DNA of 64,000 nt, from NCBI RefSeq assembly GCF_030643805.1, contig NZ_CP094656.1, positions 3,968,001 to 4,032,000 of the forward strand, in the 5' to 3' direction. The notes beneath the pieces are model-generated. The model saw nothing but the letters and a program-made list of their open reading frames with translations, was not told where the DNA came from and made no database searches. This DNA comes from Alkalihalobacillus sp. AL-G. Lineage in GTDB: Bacteria > Bacillota > Bacilli > Bacillales > Fictibacillaceae. How positions within the stretch are numbered: position 1 is the first letter of the stretch; each line of letters begins with the position of its first letter. Shown in pieces: positions 1 through 9,350 of this stretch. The translations under genes were made by a program, and so were the position numbers.

Positions 1-1
1 T

Positions 2-475
2 CTTTTAAAAGATAAGCAATTTTCAGCAGCACTTGCCTCTGTAACGAAAGGGCTATCCTATGAACCGGATAATGGAAAGCTGTTAAACTTGAAAACTACG
101 ATTAAAAGCGAACAAGAGGCTTTTGAACAAGCAGAACAAAACAGGATTGAACAGGCACTCTTAGCCGCATCCAAAGAAAAGGAACACAATCTGAACAACG
201 CAATCGAAGTAACTGAAATCCAAGCTTCGTTGAATGAATTTGGAGATATTATCGTAGCCGGAACTGTAAAAAGCAACGCAACGGTTCCTGTTACTTCAAT
301 TATGATTTCTTATACACTTTTTCAAAAAGATGGCCAAGAATATGGTGAGAATGAGGCTTACGTCTTTCCGGATGTTTTGTATCCAGGTGAAACTGGCTCA
401 TTCGAATACACGCATTTTCTCGTAAATGAGGCCTTAAACGTAAAGCTTAATGAAGCAACCTGGTATCTTCAGTAG
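2..475 (+). CDS. C-terminal part of an unidentified protein with an FxLYD-like beta domain (cut by window edge)
   Basis: The reading frame is open from base 2, so the gene starts left of the window; an internal TTG at 89 is not a credible start. The first visible third is charged and helical (Lys/Glu/Gln-rich). The last 80 or so residues alternate hydrophobic and polar residues around ASLNEFGDIIVAGTV and end in a beta-rich pattern (SIMISYTLF, then PGETGSFEY), which resembles FxLYD/DUF3426-type extracytoplasmic domains. It ends 48 nt before the HtrA-like protease start, on the same strand, so the two may share a transcript. The function is unknown and the domain match is from memory. Confidence 0.6.
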   Translation, partial: LLKDKQFSAALASVTKGLSYEPDNGKLLNLKTTIKSEQEAFEQAEQNRIEQALLAASKEKEHNLNNAIEVTEIQASLNEFGDIIVAGTVKSNATVPVTSIMISYTLFQKDGQEYGENEAYVFPDVLYPGETGSFEYTHFLVNEALNVKLNEATWYLQ

Positions 476-523
476 ACCACACTGATCAAATGACCAAAAA
501 CATTATGAAAGGTGGGTAAAGTC

Positions 524-1684
524 TTGCAACGTCCTGCCATCTTATCTCTCGTTGTTACCGTCCTGTTCCTTGCAGCAGGCGCAGGAGGCTTTTATGCCCT
601 CCATGATTATTTTAATGGATATCACGTTGAGGCGACCTCCTCATTAGGAAAAGTAGTCGAAACAACAAATCAACCCAAGCCCGATGAACCGAAAGAACTG
701 AAAACGATTATTTACGAAAGTCAAAAGAGTGTCGTTCAGCTTGAAGTGACCACTTCAACTGGGGAAAGTGTCGGTTCAGGGTTTCTCTATAATGATAAAG
801 GCGATATCGTTACCAATGCCCATGTCGTTAAAGGGGCAACGGAAATTATCGCGAAAACAGCAGATGCACAGCAATATGAGGGATATTTAATCGGAATGGG
901 TGAAACAACCGATGTTGCTGTCGTTCGATTTCCAGAGCTTGCCGGAAAAATGCCGTTGCCGCTCGAAAATAAAACACCTGCCGAAGTCGGAGATGAAGTC
1001 ATCGCCCTTGGAAGCCCAATCGGATTACAAAACACTGTCACAACAGGAATCATCAGCGGAGTAAACCGGCAGTTCACGATTGATAATTACACCTACTTGG
1101 ACGTATACCAAATATCTGCACCGATCGCTAAAGGAAACAGCGGTGGGCCATTAATCGATCAGACGACTGGAAAGGTGTTAGCAATCAATTCTGCTGGAAC
1201 AGAGGAAGGATCTATCGGTTTCAGTATTCCGATTCGCAATGTGTACGAAAAAATCATCGAATGGTCGGAGAACCCGGATGAAGTCCCTCCTGAAATGATG
1301 ACTGATGACGATCCCTCCCCCTCGAAGGAACCTTCAAAGCTTTTTCCTGGAGATGGCGAATACATCGTTGGATATTTTTATGAAAGCCTCTCAATTGGTG
1401 ATTATGTAACCGCCTATTCTTTACTCGGCAGCAAATGGCAAACGAGCATATCCTATGAGAAGTTTCGGGAAGGTTATATTCATACCGTTGATGTGACGAT
1501 CGATAAAATTAGCAGTATACGTTCTAAAGAAAACGAAGAGGCAACCGTCACCGTATTCATCAATGCACTAGAACGAGAAGAAAATCAAAAAACCAAATCA
1601 GTCCTGTATAAATGCACGTACCAGGTCGGATTTGAAAACAACCAATTGAAAATTCTTAGCGGTCAGGCTGAAGAGGTCGAATAA
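524..1684 (+). CDS. Membrane-anchored trypsin-like serine protease (HtrA/DegP, S1C type) without PDZ
   Basis: An S1C-family protease that probably degrades or processes misfolded extracytoplasmic proteins. From a TTG at 524 the protein has 386 residues. One N-terminal membrane segment lies near residues 5-27, followed by a linker and a chymotrypsin-fold domain. The triad is visible: His100 in TNAHVV, Asp130 in TTDVAVV, Ser206 in KGNSGGP. Instead of a PDZ domain there is a Pro/Ser-rich linker and a roughly 110-residue C-terminal domain I do not recognise. A longer GTG start at 512 exists, but the AAAGGTGGG box at 508-516 sits at proper distance only from the TTG. The unrecognised C-terminal domain may be a substrate- or partner-binding module. 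Confidence 0.85.
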   Translation: MQRPAILSLVVTVLFLAAGAGGFYALHDYFNGYHVEATSSLGKVVETTNQPKPDEPKELKTIIYESQKSVVQLEVTTSTGESVGSGFLYNDKGDIVTNAHVVKGATEIIAKTADAQQYEGYLIGMGETTDVAVVRFPELAGKMPLPLENKTPAEVGDEVIALGSPIGLQNTVTTGIISGVNRQFTIDNYTYLDVYQISAPIAKGNSGGPLIDQTTGKVLAINSAGTEEGSIGFSIPIRNVYEKIIEWSENPDEVPPEMMTDDDPSPSKEPSKLFPGDGEYIVGYFYESLSIGDYVTAYSLLGSKWQTSISYEKFREGYIHTVDVTIDKISSIRSKENEEATVTVFINALEREENQKTKSVLYKCTYQVGFENNQLKILSGQAEEVE

Positions 1685-1803
1685 GACATTCACTGTGATG
1701 ACAAAGGGGTTATTTACTAACAAAGCTCCTTTGTCCTTTTCTTTTCTGACAGGCTATTGCTATAATTTTTACAATGAGTGCTGGAAAAGGAGAGTCACCT
1801 GAG

Positions 1804-2352
1804 ATGAAAACGTTGTTGATTGATATGGATTCAGTAATCTGTGACCTGATGACCGAGTGGCACAGCCGATATAACCAAGAGTATGATGATACCCTTAGCG
1901 TACAGGATTTGAAATGCTGGAACAGTGAAAAATACGTGAAGGATGAATGCGGGACAAAGATCTATGACTACTTAGACGAACCAGGGATTTTCATAAAATT
2001 GGAGCCTCTTCCCCATGCGATCGAGGTCTTAAGCCGTTTACATGAAAAACATGAAATCCTTATCGTAACGACCAGCAGAACATATGCCTATACCGAAAAA
2101 GAAAAGTGGGTTGAAAAGCACCTTCCTTTTATCGGAAAAAGAAATCTTATTTTTACCCACCGGAAGGAAATGATCCGCGGGGACATCCTTTTTGATGATG
2201 CACCACATAACTTGACTGCGTTTCAACATACAGGTCGGACTGCTATTGCAATGGACTACCCTTATAACCGGGAAGTGGACGTTGAGCGGGTGAGTAATTG
2301 GCTTGAGTTTGAAGGATGGTTAGAGGCATATGAAAAGGGTGAGTATTTATGA
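1804..2352 (+). CDS. 5'(3')-deoxyribonucleotidase (NT5C, HAD superfamily)
   Basis: Predicted to dephosphorylate deoxyribonucleoside monophosphates in the cytoplasm. The 182-residue protein opens with the HAD motif I signature DMDSVICD, with the two Asp as nucleophile and acid/base. A TTSR segment serves as motif II and ILFDDAP near the C-terminus as the acidic motif III/IV. This matches the short NT5C family found in Bacillus. An in-frame ATG at 1774 lies upstream, but AAGGAG just before 1804 selects the later start. The stop overlaps the next ATG by 4 nt (ATGA), so translation of the downstream flavoprotein is probably coupled. Confidence 0.85.
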   Translation: MKTLLIDMDSVICDLMTEWHSRYNQEYDDTLSVQDLKCWNSEKYVKDECGTKIYDYLDEPGIFIKLEPLPHAIEVLSRLHEKHEILIVTTSRTYAYTEKEKWVEKHLPFIGKRNLIFTHRKEMIRGDILFDDAPHNLTAFQHTGRTAIAMDYPYNREVDVERVSNWLEFEGWLEAYEKGEYL

Positions 2353-3272
2353 AAGCTACAGACATCATCATAATCGGCGGCGGTCCTGCGGGAATTTCTG
2401 CTGCAATCTGGTGCGAGCGCCTCGGCCTGGACTATTTACTAATTGAAAAGTCTGAGCAGCTCGGTGGCCAATTGATTGATATACATAATCAGATTGTCGA
2501 TTACCCTGGACAAGTCTATGCAAACGGGAATGAATTCAAAAACCAGCTCGTTGATCATATTCAACAATTAAACTGTCGTTATACCGTTCAGGCTGATATT
2601 GAACAGATCGACATGACCGAACGAACGATGAAACTGCAGGGGGAGCCTTCCTCATTAAATTATCAGTATTTAATTGTTGCAACAGGCACCTCGGTACGGC
2701 GGCTGAATATTCCAGGTGAACAGGAAATGATCGATCGAGGGGAAATCTACTCTGCAACGAAGGATCGACATCGTTTTAAAGATAAAAAAGTCATTGTGGT
2801 CGGTGGCGGTGACCGTGCATTTGAGGGAGCATTGTTACTTGCTGAATGTGGTGCAGAAGTTGTTGTAGTGAATCGGTCTCGAAAGTTCCGTGCGCGCGAG
2901 GAGTTTCGAAAGCCTGTTCTCAGACATCCTGGGATTTCGATTATTGAAGATTCCATTGTAAAGCGGATCCACCATAATGGGTGCAATTTAGAGCATGTGG
3001 TTTTAGAAAGTGTGAGGGATGGATCACATCAGGAATTAACTGCCGATGGTGTATTCATTCGGATTGGTGTAGAACCGAATACGACGTTTGTAAAAGATTT
3101 CGTCCGGTTTGATGAAGACGGCTATATTAAGGTGGATACGTGCCAACGAACGAGCAACGCTTCAATCTATGCCGTTGGTGATGTGTGCACTCATCCTGTC
3201 TTCTCAAGTATCTCATCCGCTACTGGCCAAGGGATGATCGCCGCAAAGCATTTATCGTTGGAGCTTTCTTGA
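2349..3272 (+). CDS. TrxR-like FAD/NAD(P)-dependent oxidoreductase lacking the redox CxxC
   Basis: A flavoprotein of thioredoxin-reductase length (307 aa). FAD binding is shown by IIGGGPAG (residues 8-15), the ATGT segment near 111 and the C-terminal YAVGDVC. NAD(P) binding is shown by VVGGGDRAFEG near 150-160. Where thioredoxin reductases have YCATCDG, this protein reads YSATKDR (134-140), so both redox cysteines are replaced, by Ser135 and Lys138. It therefore cannot reduce thioredoxin by the normal route and more likely passes electrons from NAD(P)H to a different acceptor, as in ferredoxin-NADP reductase-like relatives. It overlaps the nucleotidase by 4 nt and is followed by a strong terminator. 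Confidence 0.8.
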   Translation: MKATDIIIIGGGPAGISAAIWCERLGLDYLLIEKSEQLGGQLIDIHNQIVDYPGQVYANGNEFKNQLVDHIQQLNCRYTVQADIEQIDMTERTMKLQGEPSSLNYQYLIVATGTSVRRLNIPGEQEMIDRGEIYSATKDRHRFKDKKVIVVGGGDRAFEGALLLAECGAEVVVVNRSRKFRAREEFRKPVLRHPGISIIEDSIVKRIHHNGCNLEHVVLESVRDGSHQELTADGVFIRIGVEPNTTFVKDFVRFDEDGYIKVDTCQRTSNASIYAVGDVCTHPVFSSISSATGQGMIAAKHLSLELS

Positions 3273-3363
3273 TTCGTCAACGTTCGAGGGTTTTTTTTTC
3301 GATTTTGCCTTCCGTCTCGTCTCAAAAAGCGAACGAGAACGCTTTTATACTTTTACCTATTAA

Positions 3364-3422
3364 AAAAGAACCAGACGCCTCCCCACTCGTTATAATTTAG
3401 TGGGGCCGGCGCTGGTTCTTTC
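3364..3422. terminator. Bidirectional rho-independent terminator
   Basis: A long hairpin pairs AAAGAACCAG, CGCC and CCCCAC on the left with GTGGGG, GGCG and CTGGTTCTTT on the right around an AT-rich loop. An A-run precedes it and a T-run follows, so it can end both the TrxR-like gene (+) and the convergent MFS gene (-). Confidence 0.85.
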
Positions 3423-3434
3423 TAGTATTAATTG

Positions 3435-4676
3435 TCAGGAAGCTTGTTTAGAATTTGCCGCCAGCGGGCTCTTCTTATTTACGGCATGAATGACAAACAT
3501 ACTAACTAAACCAGCAACTAGGATAACAAAACCACAGAGCACTATTACAAATTGAGGTGACAATAGTGTTCCTAATATACCGACGAGAGCCATCCCGATT
3601 AATGTTATTGCACTTAAAAAGCTCGTTATCGTACTGAAAAATCTGCCTAACTGTTCATACGGAATGGCAGTCTGCCAAAACGTCGAAGCGCTCATGTTAA
3701 AGCCTGCATTGAATATACCTAACAGGAATGCGGAGACCATCATAATAGATAAATTATTGGAAAATCCGATTCCTCCATAAAATAGTCCAAGTCCTAACGT
3801 ACCGCCTCCTAGCTGGACAGATAGAGGTAATTTCTTAATGAACGTTGAACCGAAGAAAGAGGTCAATACCATACCGATGCTCAACGCTCCAATCACATAT
3901 CCGACATATTCTGCCTCGTATCCGCTGTTGTTGACATGGGCAGTAAAGGTGACATCCACTCCTGCTATACCTAACATAATGAAAACATACATCAGCATCA
4001 CACTAATTACGATAGGTGACTTGATCGGCTTAAGCCCCTCAACCCATTTCTGCCAAAATGATTCTTTTACACCTGACCCATTTTCCTCCTGTATAGGCTC
4101 CATACTAGTAATAGAAATACCGATGAACATAAAGCACGCAATAACATAAGTCGCGGCATCGATCAGAAAGCCGATACCCTGTTGATTTTCAGGTAAAAGT
4201 GCAAGTACTGTTGCAGCAAGCCCGGGTCCAAGAACTTTAATGACTTCCCTTGTCGTTTGGAAAGCCGCATTCGCTTCCATCAGATTTTCTTGCTTAACAA
4301 CACTTACGATGTATTTACTGAACGCTGGTGTTCGAAACGATGATACGAGCGAGATAAAGAAAGCAGCAATATAATAAATCCAAATATCACTTGGCAGCCA
4401 GTACAGCATAGAAATTACAAAGGCACTCGCCATGTTTGTAGCAATGATCACTTTAGCTGGGTTTTTATTTTCAATGATAACCCCTGCCATCACACCACCT
4501 ACGATACTACCTATGCTTAAGCAGCCCGCAATCCCCATTGTCGTGAGCAGCGTTTCTGTTTTTGAATAGGTCATAACAATCAACAGCATATAGCTGAACC
4601 ATGACCCTAGCTCAGAAATGAATAACGATGAAGCCAGTCTTCTGAATAGTCCATTCTCTTTCAAAATATTAATCAT
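3435..4676 (-). CDS. MFS transporter (EntS/MFS_3-like exporter)
   Basis: A 12-helix-type major facilitator protein of 413 residues, predicted to export a small molecule by proton antiport. Hydrophobic segments are regularly spaced along the whole length, with short charged cytoplasmic loops (for example ENKNPAK) and a longer central loop around EEENGSGVKES between the two six-helix halves. The substrate cannot be read from the sequence. A TTG at 4691 extends the frame by five codons, but the ATG at 4676 has a GGGGG box 8 nt upstream and is preferred. It converges on the TrxR-like gene across a shared terminator. The 276 bases upstream hold a repeat patch. Confidence 0.85.
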   Translation of the reverse strand: MINILKENGLFRRLASSLFISELGSWFSYMLLIVMTYSKTETLLTTMGIAGCLSIGSIVGGVMAGVIIENKNPAKVIIATNMASAFVISMLYWLPSDIWIYYIAAFFISLVSSFRTPAFSKYIVSVVKQENLMEANAAFQTTREVIKVLGPGLAATVLALLPENQQGIGFLIDAATYVIACFMFIGISITSMEPIQEENGSGVKESFWQKWVEGLKPIKSPIVISVMLMYVFIMLGIAGVDVTFTAHVNNSGYEAEYVGYVIGALSIGMVLTSFFGSTFIKKLPLSVQLGGGTLGLGLFYGGIGFSNNLSIMMVSAFLLGIFNAGFNMSASTFWQTAIPYEQLGRFFSTITSFLSAITLIGMALVGILGTLLSPQFVIVLCGFVILVAGLVSMFVIHAVNKKSPLAANSKQAS

Positions 4677-4741
4677 ATAAACAACCCCCAATTAGTGACA
4701 GGGCTTTTCTATGTTGTTTGAATTTTATGTATGACCCCAAG

Positions 4742-4950
4742 TATGAATACATGAAAATACATAATGTAGTTTTCACACTTTATTGACGTCCATGAATGCA
4801 TGAAACTGCTTAAATGTACGATTCACCATCTCATTCGCCGAGTCTCTTTTATACCCTCAAGCTGCATAAAGTGCACAAAACGGGAACGCAAGACTCCTAT
4901 GAATACATGAAACAGCTCAAAATGCGCCTTTGGCCACTTCATTGACCCTT
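4742..4950. repeat. Degenerate intergenic tandem repeat, about 50-bp period (about 4 units)
   Basis: Units begin ATGAATACATGAAA (4743), ATGAATGCATGAAA (4792), a diverged copy around CTGCATAAAG (about 4861), and ATGAATACATGAAA (4899). The spacing is 49 bases and then 107 bases, i.e. two units. Several units end near GACTCC or GACCC. No convincing gene lies between the MFS start and the acylase stop. Confidence 0.55.
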
Positions 4951-4952
4951 TT

Positions 4953-7352
4953 TTACTCCTTTGGCAACAATCGTAAAGTGTCGCCATGCTTATATTCATC
5001 TTTAATGGTGCTCGTAATATGGTATTTACCTGTTGTCCATTCATCGATTTGATCATTGTAAAAGTCGCTTAACGGATGTCCTGATTGACCAGGAGCGACG
5101 ACATTATACGCATGATGGATATTTGATAGGTCTACAACCGTTCGCCACGCAGCACCATGATTCACATTGCCTGTCCCACGGTCCCATCCTGCTGCCATTA
5201 CTGTGACACGGCTACCTCCAAGTGGTGTATCATTCGAATCAACCAGCAAATTAAGCGGTTCGATTGATCCAAGCCGATGCTCAAAAGTGACAGAATGGTA
5301 GTCTCCCCACCGCCACTTTTCTGGATCTTCTCCTTGTAATTTCGATACTTTATCAACCGTACGCTCGAATGCAATGGATGCCACTATCGATAATCCACCT
5401 GCTTCCGTCATCCAAATGCCAGGGGCACTGTTATGTGCATGACGGATCAATTGATCGACTGTCTGTGCTCTTCCGTCAAACAGATCCATCATTTCCTTAT
5501 CGATCTGCTTTTCAAATAGAACATCACTGATTTCATACATCCAGAGATGGAAAACCAAGGGTGCACCTGAATCTTTATCGTCCATGTAATTCCAGTGGCC
5601 AAGCATGTTAAACGCTTCTTTTTCAAGCTGAGACATTGTTGTTTGGTAAAGCCTTGGCAGCAGGATCGGAATCATTTCTTCTGCCTGCAGGTTATATTGG
5701 TCGAACTGCAATTGCTGCATATCCTCTATCGTAAATTGACCGAGGCCTGATAGGACGTCCGTAATTCGTTCATGTCGATAAGGCTGAGCCCATGTATTTG
5801 TAATATGGTATGGATACTCCTCCCCGACGATTCTATTGTTAGCCGTGGCAATGAACCCTTGCACAGGGTCCTCAATTGTCGGAAGCTCCTCCCACGGAAT
5901 ATACCCTTCCCACTCGTACTCATCCGTCCATCCTGGAACCGGAAGCATCCCGTCCCCCTTTTTACGAATTGGAATCAAGCCGTTTGCTCTGTAGGCAATC
6001 TTTCCCTCTTTTGAAGCGAACACAAAGTTTTGTGCTGGTGTATGAAAATACGTGAGCGCCTCTTTAAACTCCTCCCAGTCTCCTGCCTTGTTCATTCGGA
6101 GAACCGCTTCAAGCTCAGTTGAAGGTTGCAGAGCTGTCCATTTCAAGGCTAAAGCCGTTTCGGTATCATCATGATGGGCAAACTCGGAAATAATGGGCCC
6201 ATGCCGAGTAATCATAACCGTATGCTCAACTGATTCAGTACCTTTTACGTGAATCATTTCCTTGATCACATTTGCTTTTTCCCACTCACCCATATATTTA
6301 AAAAGAGCTGGATCCTCTGGATGTCGTTTTTCAATGTATAGATCCTGAACGTCAGGTCCAACATTTGTGACACCCCAGCCGATTTTTTCATTATGACCGA
6401 CGATGATTCCTGGAATCCCGGCAAAAATTACGCCACTGACATTCAGGTCATTTGTTCTTAGATGTGTTTCGTACCAGATGGAGGGAGTACCAAGGCCGAG
6501 ATGAGGATCATTTGCTAGCAATGGTAAGCCGCTTTCCGTTTTTTGTCCGGAAACGACCCAATTATTACTCCCATTAAAAGTGTTTGGAACAACGGCATTT
6601 GCAAAGCTTTTTTTAAGATCGATCGGATAGTTCTTTATGGCTGAGATGATTGTCGAAGCATTTTTCGGATAGGAAGGAAATAGCTCTAGCGCTTTTTCTT
6701 CTGGAAACTTTTGAAGCAAATATTGGCGAAAAGCTTGTCCTTCCCAATGGCCGCCCAAATCAAAAGCCATATACTTCGCAATGGTCAGTGAGTCGAACGG
6801 TGTCCATAATTCAGGCTCATAGTTCATGATTAGAAATTCAACGGGGAGGGTGTTCTTCTTTTTCGCTTGGTTTATGTAGGCATTGACACCCTCAGCGTAA
6901 TAGTCCAACACATTCTTTGCTTGATCCGAATAATGCTCAAATGATGCCTCAGCCGCACGTCTCAATCCGAGTGTACGGAAAAACCGGTCGCTATCGATTG
7001 TTGCTTCGCCCACGACCTCGCTTAACCGGCCTGAGGCTAAACGGCGGCTAAGATCCATTTGAAATAATCGATCCTGAGCAGTTATGTATCCTTGCGTAAA
7101 ATAAAGATCTCGAATATTACTCGCTTCGATATGGGGAACGCCCGTATCATCACGATAGACGGTAACCGGTTCAGAAATTCCAGACAGCGTTACTGACCCA
7201 TTCGTAATCGGAAGACTTTTTTGAACGACATACACGCCAACAGATGATGCAACGATCAATAAAACGAGAACTATCATACTTGCCATGACTACGACCTTTT
7301 TGACAGACAGGCGGCGATTGACAACATACTCCTTTTGTACGACTTTCTCCAA
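4953..7352 (-). CDS. Penicillin/N-acyl-homoserine-lactone acylase family Ntn-hydrolase
   Basis: A member of the penicillin amidase (S45) family, which hydrolyses amide bonds of acylated small molecules such as beta-lactams or acyl-homoserine lactones. The 799-residue precursor has an N-terminal membrane segment (about residues 22-47), an alpha-chain region, a spacer, and the self-processing site NGSNNWVVSG. In that site Ser262 would become the N-terminal nucleophile of the beta chain. NDPHLGL and the VGHNEKIGWGVTN segment downstream are typical of the beta chain. An ATG lies at 7358, but AAAGGGG is only 2 nt from it and 8 nt from the TTG at 7352, so I chose the latter. The substrate is unknown; quorum quenching is possible but not shown. 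Confidence 0.85.
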   Translation of the reverse strand: MEKVVQKEYVVNRRLSVKKVVVMASMIVLVLLIVASSVGVYVVQKSLPITNGSVTLSGISEPVTVYRDDTGVPHIEASNIRDLYFTQGYITAQDRLFQMDLSRRLASGRLSEVVGEATIDSDRFFRTLGLRRAAEASFEHYSDQAKNVLDYYAEGVNAYINQAKKKNTLPVEFLIMNYEPELWTPFDSLTIAKYMAFDLGGHWEGQAFRQYLLQKFPEEKALELFPSYPKNASTIISAIKNYPIDLKKSFANAVVPNTFNGSNNWVVSGQKTESGLPLLANDPHLGLGTPSIWYETHLRTNDLNVSGVIFAGIPGIIVGHNEKIGWGVTNVGPDVQDLYIEKRHPEDPALFKYMGEWEKANVIKEMIHVKGTESVEHTVMITRHGPIISEFAHHDDTETALALKWTALQPSTELEAVLRMNKAGDWEEFKEALTYFHTPAQNFVFASKEGKIAYRANGLIPIRKKGDGMLPVPGWTDEYEWEGYIPWEELPTIEDPVQGFIATANNRIVGEEYPYHITNTWAQPYRHERITDVLSGLGQFTIEDMQQLQFDQYNLQAEEMIPILLPRLYQTTMSQLEKEAFNMLGHWNYMDDKDSGAPLVFHLWMYEISDVLFEKQIDKEMMDLFDGRAQTVDQLIRHAHNSAPGIWMTEAGGLSIVASIAFERTVDKVSKLQGEDPEKWRWGDYHSVTFEHRLGSIEPLNLLVDSNDTPLGGSRVTVMAAGWDRGTGNVNHGAAWRTVVDLSNIHHAYNVVAPGQSGHPLSDFYNDQIDEWTTGKYHITSTIKDEYKHGDTLRLLPKE

Positions 7353-7398
7353 TTGCATCTCCCCTTTTATAGCGTCTCTCTATCTCAGTTAATTAGCT

Positions 7399-8232
7399 TC
7401 ATTTAGCTCTTGGACGAACTGAACGAGCATTCATTTTCAAATCGTCTATATCAAGACTAGGAAATTCATTCTCAATTAAATGAATGGTTTCATTAATAAG
7501 GGATTCTAGTGCCCGTACCCCTTCTTCAGGCTGTAAATGCCCAAATATTTTTAACAGGCGTTGATGGAAATTCACTGGTTTTATTCGGAAGTTTTCGGAT
7601 GTTTCGTTTACCCATTTGAACCTTGGATGGTGGATGTATTCGTTGTTGATCGCACTTAGAACGGCCATAAGGTTCATACTTGCTTCGGTCATTGTCCTGT
7701 ATAGCATCAGATGGTCTCCGCGGTATAATAGAGCCTCCCTGTTCTGCCAAGGTCCTCCAAACTGAAGGTGTTCCTGGATCATGTTCGCTTTTAATTGATC
7801 AGGGTATTGTTGTAAAGCGGTTTTAAGCCCGTGCAGACGACTCTCTCCTTTTAACGGGATCCCATCAACAATTGCCCCGAGCAGGCATTGCTTTTCAAGT
7901 GAAGGATTACCATTGTGCACAACTTTTATATACTCCTCAACAGTCGAGGTAAGAAAGCTGCTGATCTCGAATTTCGTTTCATCGAATAAAAACGTTTCCG
8001 ACCATTCGTTATCTTCATACGGATGAAAGTCGAGGATGGTTCCGTTGGCCGATTTTATTGGTGTTAAACGATCCTCATCGGATGGAGGCTCGTCCCATAG
8101 CAAAAAAAGCTCAATATCCGAGTATTGATCTTGCCACCCTCTTGATACAGATCCACCAATGAATAAAACCGCTAGTTTATTATTTTCACGATAGTAAGTC
8201 GATATTTGCTTTGCTTTTTCTAACAGATTCAA
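7399..8232 (-). CDS. Nucleotidyltransferase-fold protein (aminoglycoside adenylyltransferase-like)
   Basis: A 277-residue protein whose N-terminus carries the pol-beta nucleotidyltransferase signature: FIGGSVSRGW (about residues 24-33) followed by YSDIELFLL, i.e. G-S-x10-D-x-E. The remaining helical domain resembles ANT-type transferases. It may transfer a nucleotide to a small molecule. Whether it gives antibiotic resistance cannot be told. Start is TTG, with GGAGAG 7 nt upstream. It sits between the acylase (same strand, 40 nt downstream) and a divergent methyltransferase. Confidence 0.7.
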   Translation of the reverse strand: MNLLEKAKQISTYYRENNKLAVLFIGGSVSRGWQDQYSDIELFLLWDEPPSDEDRLTPIKSANGTILDFHPYEDNEWSETFLFDETKFEISSFLTSTVEEYIKVVHNGNPSLEKQCLLGAIVDGIPLKGESRLHGLKTALQQYPDQLKANMIQEHLQFGGPWQNREALLYRGDHLMLYRTMTEASMNLMAVLSAINNEYIHHPRFKWVNETSENFRIKPVNFHQRLLKIFGHLQPEEGVRALESLINETIHLIENEFPSLDIDDLKMNARSVRPRAK

Positions 8233-8384
8233 TTAAAGTCTCTCCTTACGTGGTAACTACTTCCAATTATATATCAAAATTTTGTGAAAATATATTAAAT
8301 TTAAGGTAAAATGTTAAAAAGAGTTGGCAAAAGAGGCTAATCGCAAGACGATTTACGCCATGTTAACTAATTCGGAGGTGTATG

Positions 8385-9194
8385 ATGGGGAACTATAATG
8401 TTGAAAAACAATATGCAACGAGTAGCAATCTAAATGCGCGTATCCAACTACATGAACGGTTCAGCACAAATATAACAGGCTGGACGGAATGGTACTTTGG
8501 AGAAATGACCATACCTATGGATGCTAAAATCCTAGATGTCGGTTGTGGAACTGCAAGCTTCTGGAAGGAGAATGCTTCCCGTGTTCCCGACTCAATCGAA
8601 CTGGTTTTAGTAGACGCCTCGAAAGGGATGATAACGGAAGCCAAATCAAATATCGAATCAGTTGGCCTTAAAGCTGATTTTTCCGCTGCAAATTTATGTG
8701 CCCTACCGTTTCCCGACAATCATTTTGACATCGTGATGGCTAACCACATGCTTTATCATTTGGAGGATCAGGATCGTAAAAAGGGAATTAAAGAATTGAG
8801 CCGGGTGTTAAAAGGCGACGGTACATTGTATGCCTCAACAATCGGTGAAGGACATTTACGGGAATTCCCCGAACTTCTTTCAGCGTTTGACGCCTCTCTC
8901 GACTATCGAACAAAGAATATTTCTGATGCATTTAGTTTACAGAATGGATCGGAGCAACTATCCGTCAATTTTTCAAACGTAAAAGTAAAGCATTATGACT
9001 GCGATTTAGCGATTACAGAAGGAGCTCCAATTGTTCAATATGTCCAATCAACAATGAGTTCTGCCGCAGATCAACTTAAGCACAACAATAACGCAGAGAG
9101 ACTTACACAGTTTTTAAATAGGAGGATTATCGAAAACGGCCCGATTCATATTACGAAAGAAACTGGTTATCTTTCAGCCAAAAAGAAAATCTGA
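8385..9194 (+). CDS. Class I SAM-dependent methyltransferase
   Basis: A 269-residue protein with a standard Rossmann methyltransferase core. Motif I is ILDVGCGTASF (SAM-binding glycine loop, near residue 50), the acidic end of strand 2 is LVDAS, motif IV is FDIVMANHMLYH, and the post-motif is ELSRVLKGDGTLY. It fits the methyltransferase type 11/25 families acting on small molecules; the substrate is unknown. Two adjacent ATGs (8382 and 8385) follow GGAGGTG, and the second has the better spacing. It is divergent from the nucleotidyltransferase gene. Confidence 0.8.
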   Translation: MGNYNVEKQYATSSNLNARIQLHERFSTNITGWTEWYFGEMTIPMDAKILDVGCGTASFWKENASRVPDSIELVLVDASKGMITEAKSNIESVGLKADFSAANLCALPFPDNHFDIVMANHMLYHLEDQDRKKGIKELSRVLKGDGTLYASTIGEGHLREFPELLSAFDASLDYRTKNISDAFSLQNGSEQLSVNFSNVKVKHYDCDLAITEGAPIVQYVQSTMSSAADQLKHNNNAERLTQFLNRRIIENGPIHITKETGYLSAKKKI

Positions 9195-9350
9195 CATCGG
9201 CACCTCGCCATAAAAGATGGCCTGGCTGGTGAAAACCGATATCCGATGAAAAAACAGCAGATTCTCTTGAAAACATAAGCGAATTTTTTATTATATCGGT
9301 TTTTTATCATAATTATCAATTTCTCATGACCACACGCCTTTGCAAACATC

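Noticed and set aside
7399-9194. Toxin-antitoxin-like pair of nucleotidyltransferase and methyltransferase
   Set aside because: The genes are divergent, of normal enzyme size, and no HEPN partner or operon coupling is present.
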